This document shows, piece by piece, positions 25,868-35,051 of a stretch of 64,000 bases of DNA (position 1 is the first letter of the stretch; each line of letters starts with the position of its first letter). Source of the stretch: Candidatus Aphodovivens excrementavium (GTDB taxonomy: Bacteria > Actinomycetota > Coriobacteriia > Coriobacteriales > Eggerthellaceae). The notes below the pieces were generated by a model that did not search any database, had not been told where the DNA came from, and was given only the letters and a program-made list of their open reading frames with translations. Made by a program: the position numbers and the translations under genes. The stretch lies in NCBI GenBank assembly GCA_018715935.1, contig DVKR01000012.1, forward strand, positions 28,625-92,624, in the 5' to 3' direction.

Positions 25868-26767
25868 ATGAACACCTTGTTGTTAAGGATGGGAGTTGTT
25901 GCGGCAAGCGCGGCCTTGGCATGCTGCACGCTCGGATGCTCAGTTCAAGCCGCAGACAACAATTCCGAAGAAAGCGCGTCAAGCGAGCAGACTAAAGCGG
26001 TTCAATACTTCGAACAATGCACGGAGCTTCCCACGCCCGACAGCGTAATCGATGCGACCGAAAGCTCCACCATCAGTTCCAGCACCGATGGAATTGAAAC
26101 TTCGACCAAATACTCATACAAATTGAACGAGGACGACAGCGAAGCAGCGGCTTCACAGGCGCAATCTTACGCCGACTCTCTTTCTGATTACGGCTTCCAA
26201 GCGATAAAAGACTCCGAAACGGAATGGACCGTCGTCAAAGATTCGACCAAAATGGGAACGATCTCTTACGACCCCTCCGATATGACATTGAAAGTTGAAG
26301 TATATGCCGAGGGCAGCAGAACAACGTTGGAAAGCATCAGCCTTGGCCAAACCGTAGAAGCCGACAACTACACGTTTACTCTTACAAATGTCGAATGGGG
26401 GAAGGAGCTGTATCCTCCCGACACTTCCGGCGGTTACAACTATTATCAGGAACAACCAAACAAGACATACTGCGTCGTTAAAGGAACTTTCAAGAACACC
26501 GGAAGCAACGCGTTCGACCTTGGTAGCACTTCGCTCGAATTCAAGAACATGAACGGAAAGTATAATTTTTCCGGCTCCCCCGAATATGCTTTTTACAATG
26601 CAGTTGGATATAGCAGCTTGGGCAATTTCTACAGTATTGAGCCTTTGACCGAGGTTCCGGTATACCTCTACGCCAGCGTTCCTGATGAGGTTGCAGAAAA
26701 TTTCACGGGTGGCACCATGACGTGGACATTTAGAGACGGAAGCACCTACTCTCTGACATTCGAGTAA
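25868..26767 (+). CDS. Putative lipoprotein with C-terminal DUF4352/DUF5067-like beta domain
   Basis: 299 residues. An N-terminal hydrophobic signal (residues 4-18) is followed by cysteines at 19, 20 and 24, any of which could be the lipidated one; the lipobox is not canonical. A Ser/Glu/Asn-rich linker leads to a middle domain (~45-155) and a C-terminal immunoglobulin-like domain (~165-299) with TYCVVKGTFKNTGSNA, typical of secreted proteins of the DUF4352/DUF5067 kind. Start at 25868 has GGAG 5 nt upstream; codon use is more AT-rich than in its neighbours, hinting at transfer. Function unknown. Confidence 0.75.
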   Translation: MNTLLLRMGVVAASAALACCTLGCSVQAADNNSEESASSEQTKAVQYFEQCTELPTPDSVIDATESSTISSSTDGIETSTKYSYKLNEDDSEAAASQAQSYADSLSDYGFQAIKDSETEWTVVKDSTKMGTISYDPSDMTLKVEVYAEGSRTTLESISLGQTVEADNYTFTLTNVEWGKELYPPDTSGGYNYYQEQPNKTYCVVKGTFKNTGSNAFDLGSTSLEFKNMNGKYNFSGSPEYAFYNAVGYSSLGNFYSIEPLTEVPVYLYASVPDEVAENFTGGTMTWTFRDGSTYSLTFE

Positions 26768-26796
26768 TGCCACGTTTAATCGAATAGCCCTCTATC

Positions 26797-26819
26797 GGAG
26801 CGCCCTACGAGGGCGCTCC
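26797..26819 (+). terminator. Hairpin after the lipoprotein gene
   Basis: Perfect 10-bp arms GGAGCGCCCT/AGGGCGCTCC with a 3-nt loop, followed by TCCTGTATTCT (weak T-run). Confidence 0.65.
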
Positions 26820-27017
26820 TCCTGTATTCTAGAGAGAAGTCTTTCTACGCCCCTCAACAGCATGTCCACCGTAAGGCGCGAGAAAAGTTGCCAATGTGGT
26901 TCGTTGGCGCGAATGCGTCGACTCTTCCAACTCGCCTTTCTTGAGTTGGTGATCGAGGGAGACTGACGCAACGTTTTCGATGGCGCTCTTACCCTTCTCC
27001 TTGTGGCATATGAATAA
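26820..27017. other. Non-coding gap before tetR
   Basis: No gene is supported. A minus-strand open frame across 26792-27205 lacks a ribosome site and overlaps the tetR control region and coding start; it might hold a decayed gene fragment but shows no family motif. Confidence 0.4.
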
Positions 27018-27077
27018 TAAATGTACGTATGTACATTTACCTTAACTTCCGCTACTCTTTTACTGTACAAACGTACA
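27018..27077 (+). promoter_or_regulatory. Paired TetR-type operators around the tetR promoter
   Basis: Two copies of TGTAC-N4-GTACA are present: 27018-27039 (9-bp arms, TAAATGTAC-GTAT-GTACATTTA) and 27064-27077 (5-bp arms). Their centres are 42 bp apart, four helical turns. A candidate promoter (TTTACC at 27036, 17-bp gap, TTTACT) lies between and partly under them, as expected for autorepression by the TetR protein that starts at 27099. Confidence 0.7.
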
Positions 27078-27098
27078 TTAGTTACTGCGGAGGGAACC

Positions 27099-27677
27099 AT
27101 GACCGAGAAACCCAAGCGAGCCAAGCGCGATCCAGAAGGCAGAAGGCGCGCCATAGTGGAGGCTGCCGCAGAGCTCATAGGGCGCGAGGGAACGCGAAAG
27201 CTCACCCACAGACGGGTGGCTCAGCACGCCGGCGTGCCGCTCGGTTCCACAACGCAGTATTTTTCGAACATCGACGAGCTACGTCGCGCTGGCCTTGAGG
27301 AGCTTGGTCGTCTCATTGAACAAGATTACGACGAGATGTTTCGCGATATAGCCAAGCTTGGAGGAACCCCCGCCGCCTTCGCCCAGGTGATAAACGATTA
27401 CCTTTCCGACCAAGCGCAGGTAGAGGTTGACACCGCCTTTTACGCCGCCGCCGTCAACGACCCGCAGATGCGGCAGCTCGCGCGCGCCTCGTTCGAGCTG
27501 TCGGTACGCCGTTCGCTGCCCTACGTCGATGAGACACGGGCAACTGCGCTGACAGTGCTGCTCGACGGGGCGATGCTTGACACCTGTCTGCGAGGCGAGC
27601 CCATCGATCCGGCAGTCGTCACACTGGCGGTCGAGAGCATCTTTGCCGCAAAGCTCGACCCAGGAGATGCCCGCTAG
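27099..27677 (+). CDS. TetR/AcrR-family transcriptional repressor
   Basis: 192 residues. The N-terminal helix-turn-helix is clear (RRAIVEAAAELIGREGTRKL, then HRRVAQHAGVPLGSTTQYF), with a C-terminal all-helical ligand-binding domain. Start ATG 27099 has GGAGGG upstream. It precedes a drug-efflux MFS gene by ~220 bp in the same direction and follows two matched palindromes, so it likely represses itself and perhaps the pump. The inducer is unknown. Confidence 0.92.
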   Translation: MTEKPKRAKRDPEGRRRAIVEAAAELIGREGTRKLTHRRVAQHAGVPLGSTTQYFSNIDELRRAGLEELGRLIEQDYDEMFRDIAKLGGTPAAFAQVINDYLSDQAQVEVDTAFYAAAVNDPQMRQLARASFELSVRRSLPYVDETRATALTVLLDGAMLDTCLRGEPIDPAVVTLAVESIFAAKLDPGDAR

Positions 27678-27901
27678 CGACCCCGAGACACTCCTCCGCA
27701 GCGCGCTTTTTCACCTACCCCCCGCAGCGCACGCATGTGCCATTGAGCAGACGTCCACCGAAACGCGCAACCGAACCACCCGAAGACGCACGAAGCAGGC
27801 GGAATCCAAACGGACGCTGCAGCGGCGCACGCGCCCAGAAAACCGCGCGTCCTGACGACGCGCCCCTCCCACCTCCAAAACGCAAAGGACAAGTGACAAC
27901 A

Positions 27902-29443
27902 ATGGATGACTTGATACGCATGAACCCGCCAACGATTTCGAAGAGGCGGCGCTGGGCCGCGCTTGCCGTGGTGCTGTTCGGGCAGTTCGTCGTGTCCATC
28001 GACATGACGGTGCTCAATATCGCCCTGCCCGACCTCACCGCAGAGCTACAACCGACATCCGACCAGCAGCTTTGGATCATCGACGTGTACTCGCTCGTGC
28101 TTGCCGGCCTGCTGGTGACGGCAAGCTCGCTTTCCGATCGCTGGGGTCGCAAGCGCATGATGCTGGCGGGCTTCGCCGTGTTCGGCGTCGGATCGGGCCT
28201 GATCATGTTCGCAACCGCCACCGAAGCTGTCATCGCGCTGCGCGCGCTGTTGGGCGTGGGCGCTGCGATGATCATGCCTACCACCATCTCGATGGTGCGC
28301 AGCATCTTTCTTGACGCAAAGGAGCGCGCGTTCGCGCTGGCAGGATGGTCGGCCGTCGGCGGCTTGGGCATGGCCACAGGGCCGCTGATCGGCGGCTTTT
28401 TGCTGGAGCATTTCAGCTGGCATGCCGCGTTTCTGGTAAACGTTCCACTGATGGTACTGGCGCTGGTCGCCGGGCTTTTGATCCTGCCCGAAATCCGCGT
28501 GAAGAGCCCGGGCGGATGGGACGTTCTCGCTGCAATCATCTCCCTTGTGGGCATGACGCTTTTAATGTGGGGCATCAAACACGTTGCTGCAATCATGGCT
28601 TTCGACACGGCCGGAGTCGCGTCGCTGCTCGCCGGCCTGGCTCTGATGGCGGCGTTTTTGGTGCGCTGCGCCCGTTCCGACAACCCCCTGCTCGACGTGT
28701 CGCTGTTCCGCAGCAAGCCGTTTACCGCAGGAATCGTGGCGGCGCTGGGATCGATGTTTGCATTGGCTTCGCTTTCGTTTCTGCTGTCGCAGTGGCTGCA
28801 GCTGGTCGACGGATGCAGCCCGCTTGAGGCCGGCATGCGGCTGGTCCCCATGGCGGTTACCAGCATCATCGGCGGAGTTGCCGCACCGGCGCTGGCGATG
28901 CGGTTCAACGCGCGCGACGTTACCGCCGCGGGGCTTGCCATCGGGGCGCTCGCAATGATCATGCTCGTGGCGTTCCACGGCAACCTCACCTACCTGCCCG
29001 TGATGGTGTCGAGCAGCCTGGTCGGCTTGGGTACCGGCGCGCTTGCCGTGGGATCGTCGGTGATCATGTGCGAAACGCCGGTAGAAAAGGCGTCCAGCGC
29101 CGCCAGCCTGGAAGAGGTCTCCTACGATTTGGGCAACGTGCTGGGCGTCGCCATCCTGGGCAGCGTGGCGTCCATCGTGTACCGCCTGGGGCTCGACCCT
29201 GCCGCGCTGGCAAACTCGGGTCTGGATTCACAAGTCATTACCGAAGCCATGCAGTCGTTCAGCGCCGCATCTCAGATAGCCCAGCAGACGGGTGCCGAAG
29301 AGCTGCTGCGCGAAGGCGCGGCAGCGTTTTCCAGCTCGATCATCATCACCTGCTTCGCCGGCGGAGTGGTTCTTTTGGCGGTAGCCCTCATCGTATGGAA
29401 GCTCATCCCGCGCAGCTTGGACATCGCGGAGGGCGAGCACTAG
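27902..29443 (+). CDS. MFS multidrug efflux transporter, DHA2 (14-TM) family
   Basis: 513 residues, about 14 hydrophobic segments. DHA2 signatures: motif D1-like SIDMTVLNIALPDL in TM1, motif A DRWGRKRMML in loop 2-3, motif B/C regions ALLGVGAAMIMPTTI and GMATGPLIGGFLLE in TM4-5. QacA/SmvA-like drug/H+ antiporter is the likely role. The ATG at 27902 is used; an in-frame GTG at 27893 lies closer to AAAGGA and could be the true start. Regulated presumably by the upstream TetR. Confidence 0.92.
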   Translation: MDDLIRMNPPTISKRRRWAALAVVLFGQFVVSIDMTVLNIALPDLTAELQPTSDQQLWIIDVYSLVLAGLLVTASSLSDRWGRKRMMLAGFAVFGVGSGLIMFATATEAVIALRALLGVGAAMIMPTTISMVRSIFLDAKERAFALAGWSAVGGLGMATGPLIGGFLLEHFSWHAAFLVNVPLMVLALVAGLLILPEIRVKSPGGWDVLAAIISLVGMTLLMWGIKHVAAIMAFDTAGVASLLAGLALMAAFLVRCARSDNPLLDVSLFRSKPFTAGIVAALGSMFALASLSFLLSQWLQLVDGCSPLEAGMRLVPMAVTSIIGGVAAPALAMRFNARDVTAAGLAIGALAMIMLVAFHGNLTYLPVMVSSSLVGLGTGALAVGSSVIMCETPVEKASSAASLEEVSYDLGNVLGVAILGSVASIVYRLGLDPAALANSGLDSQVITEAMQSFSAASQIAQQTGAEELLREGAAAFSSSIIITCFAGGVVLLAVALIVWKLIPRSLDIAEGEH

Positions 29444-29550
29444 AAAACCTGGCGGACAGCCCCCGAGCGACACGGATGCTGCTCCCGCCTCATGTTAAAA
29501 GCACTGCGGCTCCGCGTTCGCTGGGGCTGGCGCCAGGAGCAGGATGCGCA

Positions 29551-29579
29551 TTGCTCAGACTTCCTCCTCACGATACAAT
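29551..29579 (+). promoter_or_regulatory. Promoter of rubrerythrin
   Basis: TTGCTC (29551-29556), 17-bp spacer, TACAAT (29574-29579), 75 bp ahead of the start codon. The -10 matches consensus at five of six positions. Confidence 0.6.
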
Positions 29580-29654
29580 GGCATTGCGCGCGTCCAAGGA
29601 GACCGCGCTCCATCGCACCCCGGAACAGGGTGCCTGAAGAGGAGGAACAGTCCC

Positions 29655-30194
29655 ATGGAGCTCAAGGGAAGCCAGACCGAGAAGAACCTCGAGTACGCGT
29701 TCGCCGGCGAGTCGCAGGCGCACACCAAGTACCAGTACTACGCCAGCCAGGCGAAAAAAGACGGATACGTGCAGATCCAGAACATCTTCCTGGAGACGGC
29801 CAAGAACGAGAAGGAGCACGCCAAGCTCTGGTTCAAGCTGTTGCACGGCGGCGCCGTACCCTCCACCATGGAAAACCTCGCAGACGCCGCTGCCGGCGAG
29901 AACGAGGAATGGACCGAGATGTACGCCGAGTTCGCCAAAGTGGCGCGAGAAGAGGGCTTTGCCGACATCGCCGAGCTGTTCGACGGCGTAGCGGGGGTTG
30001 AGAAAGAGCACGAGGAGCGCTACCGCAAGCTTATGGCTCGCATTGAGGCAGGAGAGGTGTTCCAGCGTGACGACGTCTGCGTGTGGAAGTGCGGCAACTG
30101 CGGCCACATCCACATCGGCAAGGAAGCGCCCGAGATCTGCCCCGTATGCGCGCACGGCCGCGAATACTTCGAACTCAAGGCAGAAAACTACTAG
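29655..30194 (+). CDS. rbr: Rubrerythrin
   Basis: Cytosolic peroxide reductase of anaerobes. 179 residues: an N-terminal four-helix ferritin-like domain with di-iron ligands in [11 protein letters not shown] and [13 protein letters not shown], and EKEHEERY further on, and a C-terminal rubredoxin-like iron site C-x2-C...C-x2-C ([11 protein letters not shown] and EICPVCAH). Start at 29655 has AGGAGG 9 nt upstream and its own promoter and terminator. It indicates an anaerobe exposed to oxidative stress. Confidence 0.96.
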   Translation: MELKGSQTEKNLEYAFAGESQAHTKYQYYASQAKKDGYVQIQNIFLETAKNEKEHAKLWFKLLHGGAVPSTMENLADAAAGENEEWTEMYAEFAKVAREEGFADIAELFDGVAGVEKEHEERYRKLMARIEAGEVFQRDDVCVWKCGNCGHIHIGKEAPEICPVCAHGREYFELKAENY

Positions 30195-30223
30195 GACGCA
30201 TGCCGCATAGGCGGCTGCGCAGC

Positions 30224-30270
30224 AGAAGGGAGGCGCCCCTCACCAATCAAGGGCGCCTCCCTTCTTTTTT
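30224..30270 (+). terminator. Intrinsic terminator of rubrerythrin
   Basis: 15-bp perfect arms (30224-30238, 30251-30265) with a 12-nt loop, followed by an unbroken T-run. Confidence 0.92.
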
Positions 30271-30332
30271 CGCTCGAGAAGACGCGCCAAAGGCGCGCAG
30301 TTTGATGCGCCTCTTTTGCACGCCCCGCAGCC

Positions 30333-31859
30333 CTAGCGCGCTTTCCCGTGCGTGAGCCGATAGGCGATCAGGAGCACGGCCAGCCACACTGGGCCGACGA
30401 TCACCGCCACCAGATAGCTGGGGCTAAAGCACATTACCACAACCACGCACGCCAAAAAAACGAGCACGATATAAGGCATCACCCGCGCAAACGGCAGCTT
30501 GAAATGAATTGCATCCGTAGCCTCTTCGCCCGAAAGGCCCGCTAACTCGCCCGGGCCTTCGCCCGCCGCGACCTTCCGACGGAACTTCAGCTGCGTGACC
30601 ATGATCATGGACCAGTTGATGATTGCCGAGATGGTGGCAATGCTCATCAGGTAGTTGAACGCGAATTCGGGCCACAAAAACACCACCACAACGGCAACCA
30701 CCGTCACAGCCGCCGAGGTGAGCACGCCGGCAACGGGCACGCCGCGCTTGTTGGTTTTCGCAAGATAGGACGGGGCGTTTCCCTGCTGCGCAAGAGAATA
30801 GAGCATACGGGAGTTGGAGTACAAACCCGAGTTGTAGACGCTCATAACGGCCGTCAGGCACACGAAGTTCAGAATGCCCGCCGCGGCATGGACGCCCACC
30901 GAGTCGAAGATCTGCACGAAGGGGCTGGTTGCGCCGTCAAGGGTGTTCCACGGCACCACAGCCATGATCACGCCCAAAGCGCCGATGTAGAACACCAAAA
31001 TGCGCCAGATGATGCCGTTGGTGGCCTTGGGGATAGTGCGGCGCGGGTTTTCCGTTTCCCCCGCAGTAACGCCGATAAGCTCGGTTCCGCCAAAGCTGAA
31101 CATGACTACGCACAGCGCCATCAAAAGACCCGTCCATTGGCCGCCGGCGGTCTGCGTCATGACGCCATTCGGGAAAAAGCCCCCCGATTCACCTGCCGGC
31201 GTCAAAAACCAATTGGCAAACGACGCCGCAATACCCGATTCGGTGGGCAATGCGAAGGCAATGACGGCAAGGCCGCCCAGGATCATGGCGATGACGGCAG
31301 CAATCTTGATGATGGCGAACCAAAACTCCACTTCCCCAAAACGCTTCACGCCCAGCAAGTTGATACACGTGATGAGCACGAGGAAAAACGCTGCGGAGAC
31401 CCACTGAGGAATCTCCGGGAACCAGTAGTTCACAAACGAGCCTACCACCGAAAGCTCAACCATCGAAACCAAGATGTAGTTGAACCAGTAGTTCCAGCCC
31501 GACACGAACCCGGCGCGCTTGGACCAGTAGCGCGTGGCGTAGTAGCTGAACGCGCCGGCACGCGGGTCTTCAACCGACATCTCAGACAAAGCGCGCACAA
31601 TCATGAACATGACAAAGCCGCCAATAGCGTAAGCAAGCAAGATGGACGGCCCGGCAAGTGAGATCGAGTCGCTCGATCCGTAGAACAAGCCCGTGCCGAT
31701 AGCCCCTCCCAGCGCAATGAGCTGAATGTGGCGGTTCTTGAGAGAGCGGCGCAAATCGCCATCGCTTGGAGCGCTGCCCTCTCCATTCGCCTCGACGGCG
31801 CCGACCATGCCGCCACGCAACTGGCGCGCAGCATCGCCCTTCGGATCGTTTCCTGTCAT
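30333..31859 (-). CDS. Amino acid permease, APC superfamily (AAT-like)
   Basis: 508 residues with ~12 membrane segments. The consensus HIQLIALGGAIGTGLFYGSS in TM1 and the EMSVEDPRAGAF / YWFNYILVSM regions place it in the AAT family of amino acid:H+ symporters (relatives of AroP, ProY, YifK). The substrate cannot be told from sequence. Start at 31859 has AGGTGGG 7 nt upstream; a frame extension to 31937 is open but lacks a good ribosome site. Confidence 0.92.
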   Translation of the reverse strand: MTGNDPKGDAARQLRGGMVGAVEANGEGSAPSDGDLRRSLKNRHIQLIALGGAIGTGLFYGSSDSISLAGPSILLAYAIGGFVMFMIVRALSEMSVEDPRAGAFSYYATRYWSKRAGFVSGWNYWFNYILVSMVELSVVGSFVNYWFPEIPQWVSAAFFLVLITCINLLGVKRFGEVEFWFAIIKIAAVIAMILGGLAVIAFALPTESGIAASFANWFLTPAGESGGFFPNGVMTQTAGGQWTGLLMALCVVMFSFGGTELIGVTAGETENPRRTIPKATNGIIWRILVFYIGALGVIMAVVPWNTLDGATSPFVQIFDSVGVHAAAGILNFVCLTAVMSVYNSGLYSNSRMLYSLAQQGNAPSYLAKTNKRGVPVAGVLTSAAVTVVAVVVVFLWPEFAFNYLMSIATISAIINWSMIMVTQLKFRRKVAAGEGPGELAGLSGEEATDAIHFKLPFARVMPYIVLVFLACVVVVMCFSPSYLVAVIVGPVWLAVLLIAYRLTHGKAR

Positions 31860-32129
31860 GTGAGCCCACCTATCCTCAAGCCTCACCGCGCCTTGTCCGC
31901 GATGCGGCGAAAATGCAACGGCGCTATTGTACGGCAACTACCCGTCCGATAGGCTCCCGACGAAAAACTAACCGGCAGGAAGCGCAAGGCCGCGAACCGC
32001 CGACAGGCCGCCTTCGCAAGCGCGCTTGATCTCTTTCCATTTGCCGCCTAGCGACAGCCGGGAGATGATATGATGGCCTGCGGTGCACCGCGCCACAAAC
32101 CGTTTATTCGATCTGCTCGAGGGGTCATT

Positions 32130-32591
32130 ATGTTCAAGAACAACGAAGGCGAATACGGCAGATACATCGTTCAAGACCTCCAGGCGCCGCAAACGGGGAC
32201 GCCCGAGTTCCAAGAGATGTACAAACGCTTCTCGCACCGAATCCTATGGATGGATAGCAACGTATGCCCCGGCGCGTTTCAGATGAATACGGCATGGTAC
32301 TACGCCGTCCCCGAAAAGGATCCCGTCTTTGAGGAGCACAGCCACGAAGCCGACGAGCTCATCGGCTTTTTTGGAAGCGATCCCGATGACCCTTACAACC
32401 TCAACGGCGAAATCGTGGTAACCATCAACGGAGAGGAGCATCTGCTCACAAAAAGCAGCCTGATCTTCTGCCCCTCGGGAATGCCCCATATGCGCATGAG
32501 CATCCGCCGCGTCGACAAGCCCATTTTCCACTTTTCCGTGGTAACTTCGGGAAGCTACGACAACGGTGCCTACGATACGGGCGACGAATAG
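32130..32591 (+). CDS. Cupin-fold protein
   Basis: 153 residues. The double-stranded beta-helix pattern is seen: a metal-ligand-like EEHSHEADELIGFFG strand pair, and a second motif with the turn CPSGMPHMRMSI. It fits a small metal-binding cupin family in anaerobes, with no assigned substrate. Start ATG 32130 has GAGGGG upstream. Followed by a nuclease gene 14 bp later, probably in the same transcript. Confidence 0.75.
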   Translation: MFKNNEGEYGRYIVQDLQAPQTGTPEFQEMYKRFSHRILWMDSNVCPGAFQMNTAWYYAVPEKDPVFEEHSHEADELIGFFGSDPDDPYNLNGEIVVTINGEEHLLTKSSLIFCPSGMPHMRMSIRRVDKPIFHFSVVTSGSYDNGAYDTGDE

Positions 32592-32605
32592 AGACTCGCT
32601 ACTCC

Positions 32606-33622
32606 ATGCGCCCGCCTGAACCCAAGACCGAAAATGCCCTTTGCGGCACGAACGCGCGCGAGCCCCACCGCCCCGCGCTGCGGCTCGCGGCGCTTGTTGC
32701 CGCATTTGGCTGTGCGCTTCTGCTCTGCCTTTCCGGCTGTGCGGCGTCGGGCGCCGCCCGGGAAGCCGACCTTTCCCGCTCCGTCTCTCTAAGCGAGATC
32801 GATCCCCTTGCCGCGCAAACGTTCCAAGAGGAAGCGGACGGGTTCGAGGTGCTCGCAGAAGACTCACCGTCCGTTATAGACGAAAACGGAGGCGAGCCCT
32901 CGTTCACCGACGAAGACACTGCCTACGCCAAACAGCATTTGGGGTACGAGAGCTACAGCGCGCTTGATCGGTTCGGCCGCTGCGGAACGGCAACGGCATG
33001 CCTAGGGCCTGAAACCATGCCCGCCCCCAACGAAGAGCGAGAAAGCATTTCCGAAATCAAGCCGTCTGGCTGGGACCAGGCGTTTTACGACAGCGTCCAG
33101 AACGGCGCGCTGTGGAACAGGTGCCATCTGATTGCATGGTCGCTGTCAAGCGAAAACGCCAACGAACGCAACCTGGTAACCGGAACGCGCAACATGAACT
33201 CCGCACTAATGCTTCCCTATGAGGAAGAGGTTGCACGCTACATCGACCGCACAGGCAACCATGTGCTCTACCGCGCAACGCCGCTGTTCGAAGATGCCGA
33301 GCTGGTTTGCAGAGGTATTCTGCTCGAGGCGGAATCGCTTGAAGACGAAGGGCGGGGCGTGTCGTTTGCCGTGTTTTGCGCAAACGTCCAACCGGGCATT
33401 GCCATCGATTACGACAACGGTCAAAGCCGCGAAGCCCATTCGGAGCAAACCGCGCCAGCGGAAGCGCAAGACTACGTGCTTAACACCTCGTCGATGCGCT
33501 TCCATCTGCCAACCTGCGATTCGGTGGCAGACATGTCGCCGAAAAACCGAGCATACGTTACCGAGAGTCGCGATACGCTCATTGAGGAAGGATATGAGCC
33601 CTGCGGCAACTGCCAGCCATAA
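32606..33622 (+). CDS. Secreted DNA/RNA non-specific endonuclease lipoprotein
   Basis: 338 residues. An N-terminal signal peptide ends in a perfect lipobox LSGC (Cys45). The central domain (~100-290) is an Endonuclease_NS/EndA-like nuclease: GRCGTATACLG, then WNRCHLIAWSLS with the catalytic His, and NERNLVTGTRNMNSALM with the Asn metal ligand. The C-terminal ~50 residues (FHLPTCDSVADM to EPCGNCQP) form a small Cys4-type module seen in other extracellular nucleases, likely binding metal. It likely degrades environmental or competence DNA at the surface. The Shine-Dalgarno is weak. Confidence 0.88.
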   Translation: MRPPEPKTENALCGTNAREPHRPALRLAALVAAFGCALLLCLSGCAASGAAREADLSRSVSLSEIDPLAAQTFQEEADGFEVLAEDSPSVIDENGGEPSFTDEDTAYAKQHLGYESYSALDRFGRCGTATACLGPETMPAPNEERESISEIKPSGWDQAFYDSVQNGALWNRCHLIAWSLSSENANERNLVTGTRNMNSALMLPYEEEVARYIDRTGNHVLYRATPLFEDAELVCRGILLEAESLEDEGRGVSFAVFCANVQPGIAIDYDNGQSREAHSEQTAPAEAQDYVLNTSSMRFHLPTCDSVADMSPKNRAYVTESRDTLIEEGYEPCGNCQP

Positions 33623-33655
33623 TACCGCCAACCGCAAGCAACAAGGAGGAAACCG

Positions 33656-34315
33656 ATGTTTGACCACGATCCGTTCAGCAACGTGCGCGTGCTCACGCAT
33701 AGCGCAATCCGCATGGAGTCGGAATACGGCGCCGTGCTCTATTTCGACCCCTACGATCTCGCGGAAGAGTTCCACGACGCCGATGTGATTGCCATCACTC
33801 ACACCCATTACGACCACTTCTCCCCCGAAGACATCAAAAAGGTCGCCAAGGAAGACACCCTCATCGTCGCTCCCGAGACGTGCGCGAAAGAGGTTGCACA
33901 GATCGGACTGCCGCTCATCACCCTTGCCGCCGGAGAAGCGACCGCCGTCAAGGGCAACGTCATCCACGCCGTGCCCGCCTATAACGTCGAGCCTGAGCGC
34001 CTCGGCTTTCACCCGCAGGAAAACGGGTGGCTGGGCTATCAGGTGGTAATGGACGACCTCACCTACTACATCGCCGGCGACACCGACCAAAATCCCGACA
34101 ACGAAACGCTGCGCTGCGACGTCGCGCTCGTTCCCATCGGCGGAACCTACACGATGGATCCCAAACAAGCGGCGGAATTCGTCAACAAGATCCGCCCGCG
34201 CATCGTCATTCCCACCCACTACGGCACCGCCGTGGGAACCAAGGAGGACGTTGAGGCGTTCGAGCCGCTGGTTGACGAAAAGATCGAGGTCATGCGTAAG
34301 ATGGAGTGGCACTAA
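33656..34315 (+). CDS. Metallo-beta-lactamase-fold hydrolase (UlaG-like)
   Basis: 219 residues with the metal motif [12 protein letters not shown] (HxHxDH-type), a second Asp in [10 protein letters not shown] and the C-terminal IVIPTHYGT. It resembles the L-ascorbate-6-P lactonase/UPF0173 group of MBL hydrolases; substrate unknown. Start has AAGGAGG upstream. The stop overlaps the next start (dtd) by one base, indicating coupling. Confidence 0.88.
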   Translation: MFDHDPFSNVRVLTHSAIRMESEYGAVLYFDPYDLAEEFHDADVIAITHTHYDHFSPEDIKKVAKEDTLIVAPETCAKEVAQIGLPLITLAAGEATAVKGNVIHAVPAYNVEPERLGFHPQENGWLGYQVVMDDLTYYIAGDTDQNPDNETLRCDVALVPIGGTYTMDPKQAAEFVNKIRPRIVIPTHYGTAVGTKEDVEAFEPLVDEKIEVMRKMEWH

Positions 34316-34761
34316 TGCGCGCCGTTGTCCAATGCGTTTCTAACGCATCGGTACTCGTTGACGGATCGACCGTCGGCAGCATAGGAAAAGGCTTTCTCGT
34401 TCTTCTTGGCGTAGGGCACGACGATACCGAAGAGCAGGCGGAAAAGCTCTGGCGCAAAATATCCCGCCTGCGCGTTTTCGAGGACGAACAAGGGAAAATC
34501 AACCTGTCGCTTTCCGACGTCGGAGGCGAAGTTCTTGTGGTATCGCAGTTCACCCTCTATGCCAGCTGCAAGAAGGGAAACCGCCCCTCTTTCACCGAGG
34601 CGGCGGCTCCAACGCACGCCAACGAGCTCTACGAATACTTCTGCCAGCTGGCGAAAGACGAGGGGAAAACCGTCCAACAAGGCGTGTTCGGCGCGATGAT
34701 GGACGTACATCTGGTCAATCACGGCCCGTTTACCCTGTGGCTTGACACCGAAACGCTTTAG
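34315..34761 (+). CDS. dtd: D-aminoacyl-tRNA deacylase
   Basis: Clears D-aminoacyl-tRNA (and Gly-tRNA-Ala) mischarges. 148 residues, usual length, with both family motifs: SQFTLYA and the cis-Gly-type NHGPFT near the C-terminus. Start overlaps the MBL stop (TAATG). Confidence 0.97.
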   Translation: MRAVVQCVSNASVLVDGSTVGSIGKGFLVLLGVGHDDTEEQAEKLWRKISRLRVFEDEQGKINLSLSDVGGEVLVVSQFTLYASCKKGNRPSFTEAAAPTHANELYEYFCQLAKDEGKTVQQGVFGAMMDVHLVNHGPFTLWLDTETL

Positions 34762-35051
34762 GGAGAAGGGGCACTCGACCGCAAACGGCTCGGCTCCCCC
34801 GCGCGTCAGACATGCTCAAACTAATAGTTAGATTGTCTAATTAACAACTAAAATTAATTGCAGACAACTAAAAGTTGTCTAATTTCGAGAATAATACCTG
34901 GTAAGATGGAAGAGACGAAGCGGGGTTTCCCTGTAACGACAATCGATAAGGTTTACGCAGCGACCCAGACAAAAGCGCACGTAAGACCCCGCTTCCTATG
35001 CCAGCATAGCACGGTTTCCCAGCCGAAGGTAACAACGCGGCCTTCCCTTTG
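34762..35051. other. AT-rich convergent gap with nested inverted repeats
   Basis: 290 bp between converging dtd and response regulator, no supported gene. It contains TTAGA-N3-TCTAA (34828-34840), AGACAACT-N3-AGTTGTCT (34862-34880), and a long-range pair of 10-bp arms GAAGCGGGGT (34917-34926) / ACCCCGCTTC (34986-34995) with inner TTACG/CGTAA. The region is more AT-rich than its surroundings. A shared terminator region or structured RNA are possible; neither is shown. Confidence 0.5.

Noticed and set aside
26792..27205. Minus-strand frame with a possible gene remnant before tetR
   Set aside because: No ribosome site, covers the tetR operators and start, and no family motif could be named.
27715..28989. 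424-codon minus-strand frame opposite the MFS pump
   Set aside because: Ser/Pro/Met-rich antisense translation without domains; the plus-strand MFS protein is clear.
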